6,772 bases of DNA. It comes from Rhodospirillales bacterium (lineage in GTDB: Bacteria; Pseudomonadota; Alphaproteobacteria; Rhodospirillales; JAOUPW01). The stretch spans positions 1 to 6,772 of the forward strand of contig JAOUPW010000105.1 in the NCBI GenBank assembly GCA_029879665.1, written 5' to 3'. The notes beneath the pieces were generated by a model, which saw nothing but the letters and a program-made list of their open reading frames with translations, was not told the origin of the DNA and ran no database searches. Below, in pieces: positions 1 to 6,146 of this stretch. The position numbers and the translations under genes were made by a program. How positions within the stretch are numbered: the stretch's first letter is position 1; every line of letters starts with the position of its first letter.

Positions 1-236
1 TAGACGCAATGGAGAAAGCGCCGACCCCCGCGCCAATCCGCCGTCGCGGCTTTGGGCGCCCATGTCGCGCGAAGGATATAAGGATCTTAAGGGGCGGATT
101 CCGCTGTGTCGCAAACCCTGTTTTATTGCAATTTCCGGGCGAACCGATCAGAACGGCGACGGCGTGTTAGCGTAATTACAATAAGATCAGGGCATTTCCA
201 TCGATTCCGATAAAACCGGAAATGCTTTGGCAGGCT
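1..236. other. Left-end region without a supported gene
   Basis: No gene can be supported here. Two plus-strand frames are open from the window edge. One ends at TAA 173-175 (57 codons) and the other at TAG in the 160s, so either could be the tail of a convergent gene lying to the left. Their third-position G+C is similar, so codon bias does not choose between them. A short minus-strand frame starting with ATG near position 63 also runs off the edge, but it has no ribosome binding site. The right part of the region holds the inverted repeat listed separately. Confidence 0.5.
188..229. repeat. Inverted repeat just after the CaiB-family gene, possible transcription end
   Basis: GCATTTCC at 192-199 is the exact reverse complement of GGAAATGC at 218-225, giving an 8-bp stem. 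Inside the 18-base loop, ATCG (200-203) and CGAT (208-211) can form a second small stem. In plus-strand RNA the outer stem extends to 188-229 with two G-U pairs. On the minus strand it begins 11 bases after the last stop codon of the gene run, a typical place for a terminator or a 3'-end stabilising hairpin. However, neither strand has a real U-tract after it (only TTT on the plus strand), so it is not a classical intrinsic terminator. Confidence 0.45.
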
Positions 237-1442
237 TTAAATTACACCGCCGGATCGGAGCGCCAAAATTTCATCCGCGTTCAAGCCGACGAAAGTTTTC
301 AATACATCGTCCGTGTCGGCGCCAAGTATCGGCGGTGCCGATTTGATTTTCGCTTTTGTGTCTGAAAATTCATAGGGAATACCGAGCATCCGAATCATTC
401 CGGCGGTCGGGTGATCGACTTCCTCAACCATTTTATTTGCCTTCGCCTGTTCGCTTTCAAGCGCCTGCTCTACCGTATTCACCATGCTGCAGGGAATACT
501 CAATGCCTCAAAAGTGGCGATCCATTCTTTCGCTGATTTTCCGGACAGGGCGTCCTGGATCAAAGCATCAATGGTCTCGCGGTTCCCTACCCTGGCGGCA
601 TTGGTCTTGAAGCGGTCGTCAGCGGCCCATTCGGGATGATCGAGAGCTTTCGCCAATTGGGCGAACTGGTTGTCATTACCGATGGCCAACGCGATTTCGC
701 CTTGGCCGCAGGGGAATTCGCGGTACGGCACAATATTGGGGTGACCGTTTCCGAAGCGCCCCGGCGGTTTGGTGCTGATAAGATAATTGGACGCCACATT
801 CACCAGCATGGAAAGGCTGGTGTCGAAAAGGGTGACGGAAACTTTCTGGCCCCGCCCGGTGCGCGCTCTGGCCGCGATCGCCGCCGTAACGCACATCGCC
901 GCATACATACCGGTACAGACATCGACGATGGCGACGCCAAGTTTCATAGGGCCCCCGGATGCATCGCCGGTGATGCTCATGAGGCCGCTTTCCGCCTGCA
1001 ACAGAAAATCGTAACCCGGCATCCCGCCCTTGGGGCCGCGGTCGCCGTATCCGGTAATCTGGCAGTGAACAACCTGTGGCGCATTTTGCTCCAGCCATTC
1101 GGCCGTAATACCCCAGCGGTCAAGAGTCCCGGTTTTGAAGTTTTCGATAAGAACGTCCGCCTGGGTCAGCATCTTTTTCAAAATATCCAGGCCGCGCGGA
1201 TCCTTTAAATTCAACGTAACGCTGCGCTTGTTGCGATTGACGCCCAGGAAATAGGCCGCTTCCGTTCCCGCGAACGGCGGCCCCCACGCCCGCGTATCGT
1301 CGCCCGATCCGGGTCGTTCGACCTTGATGATCTCCGCGCCCATATCACCCAGGTTCATGGTGCAAAAAGGACCGGCCAGCACCCGGGTTAAATCAATAAC
1401 CCGGATTCCGCTGAGCGCCCCTTCGGATTTTGCTTCGGCCAT
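237..1442 (-). CDS. CaiB/BaiF family (class III) CoA-transferase
   Basis: This 401-residue cytoplasmic protein should move CoA from a donor thioester, often succinyl-CoA, to a carboxylic acid. The length fits the family. The N-terminal signature is clear: GIRVIDLTRVLAGPF (12-26), LGDMGAEIIKVE (31-42) and the NRNKRS segment (69-74). The expected catalytic aspartate is D174 in GVAIVDVCTGMYAA, matching the Asp that forms the acyl-anhydride in formyl-CoA transferase. The C-terminal GQGEIALAIGNDNQF (246-260) and AARVGNR (282-288) segments recall the succinyl-CoA:glutarate/dicarboxylate branch, but the substrate cannot be assigned. Start ATG lies 5 bp after the stop of the crotonase gene. A plausible GAAGGG ribosome site (1452-1457) sits inside that gene's end, so the two are almost certainly co-transcribed. 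It is the last gene of the run. Its G+C looks lower than that of the class I CoA-transferase genes upstream. Family call is firm; substrate is open. Confidence 0.95.
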   Translation of the reverse strand: MAEAKSEGALSGIRVIDLTRVLAGPFCTMNLGDMGAEIIKVERPGSGDDTRAWGPPFAGTEAAYFLGVNRNKRSVTLNLKDPRGLDILKKMLTQADVLIENFKTGTLDRWGITAEWLEQNAPQVVHCQITGYGDRGPKGGMPGYDFLLQAESGLMSITGDASGGPMKLGVAIVDVCTGMYAAMCVTAAIAARARTGRGQKVSVTLFDTSLSMLVNVASNYLISTKPPGRFGNGHPNIVPYREFPCGQGEIALAIGNDNQFAQLAKALDHPEWAADDRFKTNAARVGNRETIDALIQDALSGKSAKEWIATFEALSIPCSMVNTVEQALESEQAKANKMVEEVDHPTAGMIRMLGIPYEFSDTKAKIKSAPPILGADTDDVLKTFVGLNADEILALRSGGVI

Positions 1443-1447
1443 GACCC

Positions 1448-2317
1448 TTAGCCCTTCGGCGGGGCGGTATTTTCATCGTTGGCAAGTCCTTCAAGGTAAT
1501 CGTCCAAAACGGCCTTGTTGCGGGTACGGAATTTTTTGAAATCAGGTTTTCTTTTTTCAAGAAAGGCATGCATGCCTTCCATCGCTTCCTCGGACCCCCA
1601 GACATGGGCGAGAAGTTCCATGCCTTGCTGCCAGGAGGCGTAAAGTTCATCGGATTCGAAATTCAGTGATTTCTTGGTCATACGGAGGGTTTGGGGGCTT
1701 AGCCCCTTGATGGTTTCGCACCATGCCTCTGTTTCCGCGAGCAGATCGGCCTTCGGCACACACCTGTTGATCAGGCCGACTTCGACGGCTTCCTTGGCGC
1801 TGAAGGTGCGGCAGGTAAAGATCATTTCCCGCGCCAGCCGCTCGCCGATCAATCGGGGAATATACTGGGTTGCGCCGACGGTCGGGCAGGCGCCCACTTT
1901 CGCCCCGGTTTGTCCGAAGAAGCCGTCTTCCGCGGAAATAACCATATCGCACCAAAGCGCCAGTTCATGACCGCCGCCCATGCAGGCCCCATGAACCATG
2001 GCGATGACCGGAATCGGCAGGCCCCGGATCATCATCGCCAGGCCCTGCATCCGGTCGTTCCACTGGGCCGCGTTGGTCCAGTTGAGCCGCATCATGGCGT
2101 GAAAGTCGCCCCCGGATGAAAAAGCCTTATCGCCCGCGCCGGTCACCACGGCGACCGCAATGGAAGGGTCGTTCTTCGTCAGGCTGAAGGCTTCGGTCAA
2201 TTCGTCGAGCGTTTGTTCGCGAAATGCGTTTCGCACTTCCGGGCGATTGATGGTGATCCAGGCAACGCCGTCTTTAACTTCATACAAGACTTCCTTGAAT
2301 TTCGCATCGCTTCCCAT
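1448..2317 (-). CDS. Crotonase-fold enoyl-CoA hydratase/isomerase family protein, BadI/MenB-like
   Basis: This 289-residue crotonase-superfamily enzyme acts on an acyl-CoA in the cytoplasm. The oxyanion-hole segments are AFSSGGDF (65-72) and GACMGGGHELA (110-120). E118 matches the first catalytic glutamate of enoyl-CoA hydratase (Glu144 of the rat enzyme). The usual second glutamate (Glu164) falls in FGQTGAKVG (134-142) and reads as Gly138. FGQ-G-K-G, the VGLINRCVP segment (180-188) and the EKRKPDFKKF tail are typical of the BadI (2-ketocyclohexanecarboxyl-CoA hydrolase) and MenB (naphthoate synthase) branch. However, the Asp-Gly-rich loop of those enzymes is replaced by ACPTVGATQY (143-152). 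A C-terminal extension of about 26 residues follows the usual end. The ATG at 2317 is preferred over an in-frame GTG at 2347 because a strong AAGGAG stands 9 bases before it. Hydratase, C-C hydrolase or decarboxylase activity are all possible. Confidence 0.92.
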   Translation of the reverse strand: MGSDAKFKEVLYEVKDGVAWITINRPEVRNAFREQTLDELTEAFSLTKNDPSIAVAVVTGAGDKAFSSGGDFHAMMRLNWTNAAQWNDRMQGLAMMIRGLPIPVIAMVHGACMGGGHELALWCDMVISAEDGFFGQTGAKVGACPTVGATQYIPRLIGERLAREMIFTCRTFSAKEAVEVGLINRCVPKADLLAETEAWCETIKGLSPQTLRMTKKSLNFESDELYASWQQGMELLAHVWGSEEAMEGMHAFLEKRKPDFKKFRTRNKAVLDDYLEGLANDENTAPPKG

Positions 2318-2324
2318 CGAAAAT

Positions 2325-2332
2325 CTCTCCTT
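2325..2332 (-). promoter_or_regulatory. Strong ribosome binding site that sets the crotonase start
   Basis: On the minus strand this reads AAGGAGAG. The AAGGAG core (2327-2332) leaves 9 bases to the ATG at 2317-2315. The alternative GTG at 2347-2345 lies upstream of this site and would place the site inside the coding region, so the longer 299-residue reading is unlikely. Confidence 0.85.
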
Positions 2333-2408
2333 CTCTATATTCTTCACAGTTGCCGGCAGGTGAATGGTTGGGGGTAATCGAAAAAAATTCGTAATCGGCT
2401 ATATTCGC

Positions 2409-2813
2409 TCAGGCTTCCTCCAACTCGATCAGGGCGCCGGAAAAATCCTTGGGGTGCAGAAAAAGTATCCGCTTTCCATGCGCCCCGATTGCGGGTTCGC
2501 CACTGCCGATTGTACGCGCGCCGTTGTCAATCAGTCGGTCCCGGGCGGCGATGATGTCGTCCACTTCGAAACAGACATGGTGAATACCTCCGGATGGATT
2601 GCGTTGCAAGAATTTGGCGATGGGCGACTCAGCGCCGAGAGGATGCAAAAGTTCTATTTTAGAATTCGATAATTCCACGAAGACAACCCGGACCCCTTGT
2701 TCCGGGAGGTCCCTGGGCGCAGAGACCGTGGCGCCCAAAGCATCCCGATACTGGGCGCTGGCGGCATCCAGATCGGGAACCGCGATCGCCACATGGTTTA
2801 AATTGCCGATCAT
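2409..2813 (-). CDS. mce: Methylmalonyl-CoA epimerase (VOC superfamily)
   Basis: This 134-residue cytoplasmic metalloenzyme interconverts (S)- and (R)-methylmalonyl-CoA, the step between propionyl-CoA carboxylase and methylmalonyl-CoA mutase. It is full length for a bacterial epimerase and has two paired beta-alpha-beta-beta-beta glyoxalase-like modules. LNHVAIAVPDLD (5-16) carries the first metal ligand H7. KIELLHPLG (52-60) is the family hallmark. GGIHHVCFEVDD (75-86) carries the second His ligand, probably H79. IGAHGKRILFLHPKDF (109-124) leads to ALIELEEA, with E130 as the final ligand. Start ATG has GGGGGTGA (2823-2830) 9 bases upstream, a one-mismatch match to the GGAGGTGA site. It lies 61 bp after the CoA-transferase beta gene and 91 bp before the crotonase gene. 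No mutase is in the window. A related substrate such as ethylmalonyl-CoA cannot be excluded. Confidence 0.94.
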   Translation of the reverse strand: MIGNLNHVAIAVPDLDAASAQYRDALGATVSAPRDLPEQGVRVVFVELSNSKIELLHPLGAESPIAKFLQRNPSGGIHHVCFEVDDIIAARDRLIDNGARTIGSGEPAIGAHGKRILFLHPKDFSGALIELEEA

Positions 2814-2874
2814 ATTATTTTTTCACCCCCGAGCCGCATCAGAAGGATACAGGATTTAGATTGAGAGAGACGAA

Positions 2875-3630
2875 TCAAAGCGCCGCCCCCCAGCTCTCGA
2901 CCAATTCGGTCGCGATCGCCGCGAGTTTCGGCTCGATGGGCGGCAACCGGCGGACCGTGGACGCCCGGGGCACCTCCCAACGGATTCCCTCAAGGGCTTC
3001 GTCCTCCCCAACCCCGTCGGCGAGCGCATCGAGGGTGAGTTCGCCGGCGGCAAAAGTGAACCGGGCGCGGGGCGTCATCAGGCAGGTCGGCCCCCTGCCC
3101 CGCGGGCGGCGGCCTTCCGGCCCTTTCTCCCCGCTCCACAATCCGGGGCTGGTTATGAAGTCGACCTCGGGCACAAACCGCCGGGGGTCGTGGGGCATCA
3201 TGATGATGACTTCGCGGGCGAGAAGGGCGATATCGTGGGCGCCGCCGGAGCCGACCATGCGCACCTTGGGCTTGGCATAATCGCCGATAACCGTGCTGTT
3301 GAGATTGCCGAACCGGTCCACCTGGGCCGCCGAAAGAAGCCCCCGGTCCAGGTAGCCTTGTTGGAGCATGGCAAACACGCCCAGGCACGAAGTCACCATG
3401 GACGTGTTGGCAACAACGGTCGGACTGCCGGTTGAAAGGGGCGGCACCGGAGGGTCAGAGTCGACGGCCCCCGATTCATAAACCAGCACCATGTCCGGCG
3501 CGTGATGGCGTTTGGCCGCCATGGCCGCCAGGGAAGGCACGCCGATGCCGACGAAACAAACCTGGCCGTCCATGATTTCGCGGGCGGCCAGGCCGACGAA
3601 GCGGGCCGACTCGGAAAGTTCGGCCGTCAT
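2875..3630 (-). CDS. Class I CoA-transferase, beta subunit (glutaconate CoA-transferase B-like)
   Basis: This 251-residue subunit should carry the catalytic glutamate of a two-subunit CoA-transferase that swaps CoA between an acyl-CoA and a free carboxylic acid. The active-site segment is LVYESGAVDSDP (49-60). E52 corresponds to the Glu of the GESG motif in glutaconate CoA-transferase subunit B, which forms the glutamyl-CoA intermediate. MVGSGGAHDIA (125-135) is the glycine loop that contributes to the oxyanion site. QVDRFGNLNST (103-113) is another family signature. The start ATG overlaps the stop of the alpha subunit gene as ATGA, and a GGAGA ribosome site (3638-3642) sits 7 bases upstream inside that gene, so equal production of both subunits is expected. 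The arginine/glycine-rich GRRPRGRGP stretch (173-181) is somewhat unusual in composition. The actual substrate is unknown; 3-oxoacid, glutaconate and related dicarboxylate specificities all fall in this superfamily. Confidence 0.93.
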   Translation of the reverse strand: MTAELSESARFVGLAAREIMDGQVCFVGIGVPSLAAMAAKRHHAPDMVLVYESGAVDSDPPVPPLSTGSPTVVANTSMVTSCLGVFAMLQQGYLDRGLLSAAQVDRFGNLNSTVIGDYAKPKVRMVGSGGAHDIALLAREVIIMMPHDPRRFVPEVDFITSPGLWSGEKGPEGRRPRGRGPTCLMTPRARFTFAAGELTLDALADGVGEDEALEGIRWEVPRASTVRRLPPIEPKLAAIATELVESWGAAL

Positions 3631-3642
3631 GACAGGGTCTCC
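3627..3642 (-). promoter_or_regulatory. ATGA stop/start overlap with internal ribosome site between the two CoA-transferase genes
   Basis: The alpha gene's TGA (3629-3627) overlaps the beta gene's ATG (3630-3628) in the tetranucleotide ATGA. GGAGA at 3642-3638 lies 7 bases before the ATG. This arrangement is typical of translational coupling and supports the two proteins forming one enzyme. Confidence 0.9.
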
Positions 3643-4523
3643 AGATTACGGCCCCGGGCGGCGGCCAGGGCTTCGAGCAGGCCGGGTTCCAACCGCTTCA
3701 AATAGGCGCCGAACTCCGGCACTCGGCGGATTTCAGCGTCGATCCACTCCGTAAGTTTTTTGGCGTCGCGGGCAAGCTGGTCCCAGGCGGAATAGGCCGC
3801 GTCGTCGCGCCCGTAAAACCCCTCGACATAAGAAGGATGGGCGCCCCATGGGACGTGGCAGACCGCGGCAACGCGGAAACCGGGCACGATCGTCCGCTCG
3901 GGCCGGCTTCTGATCTCTTCCCGGCTCACGATCCGCTCGACGGTGGCGACGACGTTCTCACTTGCCAAGGCGCCGTCCACCGTATCGCCGGGCAGGCCGT
4001 ACATCTGCACGTTTCCGTCCTCGTCGGCGAATTGCCCATGGATGATCGCAACATCCGGCCGAAGGGCGGGGACCGCAGTGAGGGGTTCCCCGGTGAAGGG
4101 ACAGGTGACCGGGCGGATGTCGATGGAGGCATTGGGCGTGTCGCCGCCGGCCAGGGTCGCCGTCGGCAGGAAGGGAACTCCGAGGGCGCCGGCGTGAAGG
4201 CGCAGTACCATGGCGAAGTTGGTCCAGTCCTCGGTTTCGATCTCGCCGGCTTCGACCGCGCGCCGGTAAGCGTGAGCCAGTCCGACCCCCGGATTTCCCA
4301 GATAACCGAAAACGACTTTGCGCACGCACCCGGCCGCGATCAGCAGATCGAACAGGATGTCCGCCCCGGATCTGCAGAGGACGAGATCTTTTCGTTGCTG
4401 GCGGATGATTTCGTGCGCCGTGGCGAAGGGAATGCATTGTCCGAATCCGCCGACGAACACCGTGGCACCGTCCGGAATGTAAAGGGAAACGGCTTCCTTG
4501 AGCCCAATCAGCTTTTTAGTCAT
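3627..4523 (-). CDS. Class I CoA-transferase, alpha subunit (glutaconate CoA-transferase A-like)
   Basis: This 298-residue subunit should pair with the beta subunit encoded immediately after it and bind part of the acyl-CoA. The class I signature is VFVGGFGQCIP (22-32), with the glycine-rich GGFG loop at 25-28. GALGVPFLPT (112-121), RPDVAIIHGQFADEDGNVQ (155-173) and VPWGAHPSYVEGFYGRD (224-240) are further family segments. By my alignment to IpdA, the steroid-ring-cleaving hydrolase of the same fold, its catalytic Glu position is Asn102 here. Together with E52 in the beta subunit, this favours true CoA-transfer over hydrolysis. The ribosome site is weak: only GGTAAG close to the ATG. It is the first gene after a 209-bp gap and may therefore begin a transcription unit of its own. 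Substrate is not assignable. Confidence 0.93.
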   Translation of the reverse strand: MTKKLIGLKEAVSLYIPDGATVFVGGFGQCIPFATAHEIIRQQRKDLVLCRSGADILFDLLIAAGCVRKVVFGYLGNPGVGLAHAYRRAVEAGEIETEDWTNFAMVLRLHAGALGVPFLPTATLAGGDTPNASIDIRPVTCPFTGEPLTAVPALRPDVAIIHGQFADEDGNVQMYGLPGDTVDGALASENVVATVERIVSREEIRSRPERTIVPGFRVAAVCHVPWGAHPSYVEGFYGRDDAAYSAWDQLARDAKKLTEWIDAEIRRVPEFGAYLKRLEPGLLEALAAARGRNLETLS

Positions 4524-4572
4524 AACTTACCGTAACCGGATCCCTTGTCGACGCCGCCTTACACTTTTTGCC

Positions 4573-4602
4573 CCGGCCACTTTCGGCCGGCGCCCTGGCG
4601 CC
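4573..4602. repeat. Two adjacent GC-rich hairpins in the leader of the CoA-transferase genes
   Basis: CCGGCC (4573-4578) and GGCCGG (4585-4590) form a perfect 6-bp stem with a 6-base loop. Directly joined to it, GGCGC (4589-4593) and GCGCC (4598-4602) form a 5-bp stem with a 4-base loop. The two stems share bases 4589-4590, so both cannot be complete together. No U-tract follows on the minus strand (the sequence after is A-rich), so this is not an intrinsic terminator. A role in mRNA processing or stability, or an extragenic palindromic element, is possible. Confidence 0.45.
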
Positions 4603-4623
4603 ATGTGATGCTCTGATTGGCTC

Positions 4624-4639
4624 TTTGAAATCTTTTGAA
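4624..4639. repeat. TTTGAA direct repeat at one-helical-turn spacing
   Basis: TTTGAA occurs at 4624-4629 and again at 4634-4639, exactly 10 bp apart, in the gap about 100 bp before the CoA-transferase alpha start. Such spacing would put both copies on the same face of the DNA, as in tandem regulator half-sites. The motif is short and AT-rich and could arise by chance. Confidence 0.25.
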
Positions 4640-4732
4640 GACTACGGCAACGAGAAATAGATAGCAAGGCGGCGGCACGGTTGAGATTAAAGCTGTTTCG
4701 ATGGCGGAAAACCGTCGCGGAACAGGTTGCGT

Positions 4733-6106
4733 TCAGTCGGATTTATCGCCGATTTCCGAGCGGAACAACTCGAATTTTTTACCGGGGACGCGAAGGTCTT
4801 CTGTCTTGTGAACGAATTCAAACTGAAAGGAATGACCGAAGGCTTTGGCGAAATGGGCGGCAAGCGCCTTCATCTGATTTTTCGTAAGCGGCGCGTCGCT
4901 CACCGCGGTCATTGTTATGTTTTCAAGCGAAGTCTGAACCAACTGGTATTGACGGACGGGAGCGAGTTTGAGGATCGCTTTTTCGTCGAAATTGGGATGC
5001 ACATGTTCCCCGCCCGGCAGCACCACCAGATTGCGTTCGCGGCCGACAATCCGTTTTAACACCAGCAGGCCGCGTCCACAGGGGCATGGCCCGCCGACTT
5101 CGGCGTAATCGCCGAGGTCATAGCGGATCAGGGGCGTGCCGAAGTTCTGCAAGGTGGTGACGACGACGCGCCCGGTTTCGCCGGGGCCGCACGGATTTCC
5201 CCCGGCATCAAGCACCTCAACCAGCAGACTTTCCCCCTGGACGTGAAGATTGCGCTCTTCCCGGCATTGATGCGCAATGGTGTTCAGTTCCTGGGCGCTG
5301 TAGATATCCGTTACCGGCACGCCCCAGGTCTCCATGCATGCCTCGAACAGGGACCCATCGACCGCTTCGCCGTAGGTCCTGACTTCGCGGATCGATTTCG
5401 GCCGGACGCCGGTTTTGGCCGAATGACGGATCAATTCCCGGAGCACGCTGGGATGGGATTGAAAGTAATGGGGATCGATCTTCGCCATTTTTTCAAGAAT
5501 GGTCCCGACCGGCTGGGAAATATCTTCCACATATCCGGGGCCGGTGCGGTAGGCCGGTGCCCAGGGCCGGGGCGGTGACGGTTTGTCGATCATCCGGAGC
5601 GTCAGGTTGCGGCCGGTAAAATCGCGGCGGTGCCAGTGATGGCCGCGCAGGGTGAGGGCCGCGAGGTAAAGACCGGTGACGGCGGTGCCCTTGACCACCA
5701 ACGGCCGCCCGGTGGACCCCGAAGTGCTGACGTCGAACATTCGGCCGTGACCCCGGGGCAGTGTCCGGCTGATAATCCCGCCGCCGGCCGCCTGGATCTC
5801 CTCCTTGCCGAGAAGGGGGATGCGGCGGAATTCATCCATAGTCAATTTCTTTCCCCGCCCGAGGCCGTCGAGAACGGACAGGCGTTCCCGGTAGAATGGA
5901 ACCAGACGGCGGGCGTGCTGAAGAAGGTTCCCAGCCTGCAATAACTGGATGCGCAGCATCTGTTCCGGCCGCCACCACTGGCTCAACTCGAACTGCTGCA
6001 ACAGGGACAGCAGCAGCGCATCCTTGCGCGCGGGAAGGGCCGGCCAGACAACGCCCCGGATCCCGGAGCGGGGGGAAACCGGCGGCGGGATGGTTTCTTC
6101 TTTCAT
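4733..6106 (-). CDS. PaaK/F390-synthetase-type adenylate-forming ligase
   Basis: This 457-residue enzyme of the phenylacetate-CoA ligase family should activate a carboxylic acid with ATP and then pass it to CoA or another acceptor. The ATP-binding loop is DVSTSGSTGRPLVV (125-138). YSAQE (269-273) is the adenylate-binding segment. IRYDLGDYAEV (327-337) is the conserved aspartate motif, followed by PCPCGR (340-345), the Cys-pair motif of this family. RIVGRERN (352-359) marks the hinge before the small C-terminal domain, and RVPGKKFELF (439-448) holds the likely catalytic lysine. Length is close to the 430-450 typical of PaaK. The N-terminal 100 residues, with a helical region around HARRLVPFYRERL (64-76), look like the uncharacterised PaaK-like proteins and not like the phenylacetate enzyme itself. 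No Shine-Dalgarno sequence precedes the ATG. It lies 40 bp after the acyl-CoA synthetase gene. No other phenylacetate-degradation gene is nearby, so the substrate is open. Confidence 0.88.
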   Translation of the reverse strand: MKEETIPPPVSPRSGIRGVVWPALPARKDALLLSLLQQFELSQWWRPEQMLRIQLLQAGNLLQHARRLVPFYRERLSVLDGLGRGKKLTMDEFRRIPLLGKEEIQAAGGGIISRTLPRGHGRMFDVSTSGSTGRPLVVKGTAVTGLYLAALTLRGHHWHRRDFTGRNLTLRMIDKPSPPRPWAPAYRTGPGYVEDISQPVGTILEKMAKIDPHYFQSHPSVLRELIRHSAKTGVRPKSIREVRTYGEAVDGSLFEACMETWGVPVTDIYSAQELNTIAHQCREERNLHVQGESLLVEVLDAGGNPCGPGETGRVVVTTLQNFGTPLIRYDLGDYAEVGGPCPCGRGLLVLKRIVGRERNLVVLPGGEHVHPNFDEKAILKLAPVRQYQLVQTSLENITMTAVSDAPLTKNQMKALAAHFAKAFGHSFQFEFVHKTEDLRVPGKKFELFRSEIGDKSD

Positions 6107-6146
6107 TTCAGAATTCTATTCGCACCGGCACAAAATGAAAGGGTCA

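Larger units (their letters stand above)
4524..4732. other. 209-bp non-coding gap before the CoA-transferase pair
   Basis: This is the largest gap between genes in the window. No plausible short gene was found. It holds two adjacent GC-rich hairpins and a TTTGAA direct repeat, described separately. The best promoter-like pair on the minus strand is TTGCTA, 17 bases, TAGTCT, which matches the sigma-70 consensus poorly. The gap suggests that the CoA-transferase to CaiB block may be expressed separately from the two ligase genes, but the sequence alone does not prove a promoter. Confidence 0.5.

Noticed and set aside
636..1208. Plus-strand open frame of 190 codons opposite the CaiB-family gene
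   Set aside because: It lies wholly inside a well-supported gene on the other strand, has low-complexity His/Arg/Gly-rich sequence and no recognisable motif.
2374..2397. Direct repeat GTAATCG (2374-2380 and 2391-2397) around an A-run between the epimerase and crotonase genes
   Set aside because: Seven-base repeats occur by chance. On the minus strand the T-run sits after only a 4-bp weak stem (CGAA/TTCG), which is too little for a terminator.
2335..2406. Eight-base direct repeat CTATATTC (2335-2342 and 2399-2406) flanking the gap before the crotonase gene
   Set aside because: It is short and AT-rich. One copy overlaps the end of the epimerase gene, and there are no signs of an inserted element between the copies.
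3837..4535. Plus-strand open frame of 232 codons opposite the CoA-transferase alpha gene
   Set aside because: It mirrors a gene with strong family motifs on the minus strand, shows no recognisable domain, and long antisense frames are expected in G+C-rich coding DNA.
4573..4590. Hairpin as an intrinsic terminator after the PaaK-like gene
   Set aside because: On the minus strand the stem is followed by GGC and an A-run, not a U-run, and it lies about 140 bases after the stop codon.
4645..4680. Sigma-70 promoter TTGCTA - 17 bases - TAGTCT on the minus strand
   Set aside because: Only about 4 of 6 and 3 of 6 consensus bases match, a level expected by chance in a 209-bp gap.
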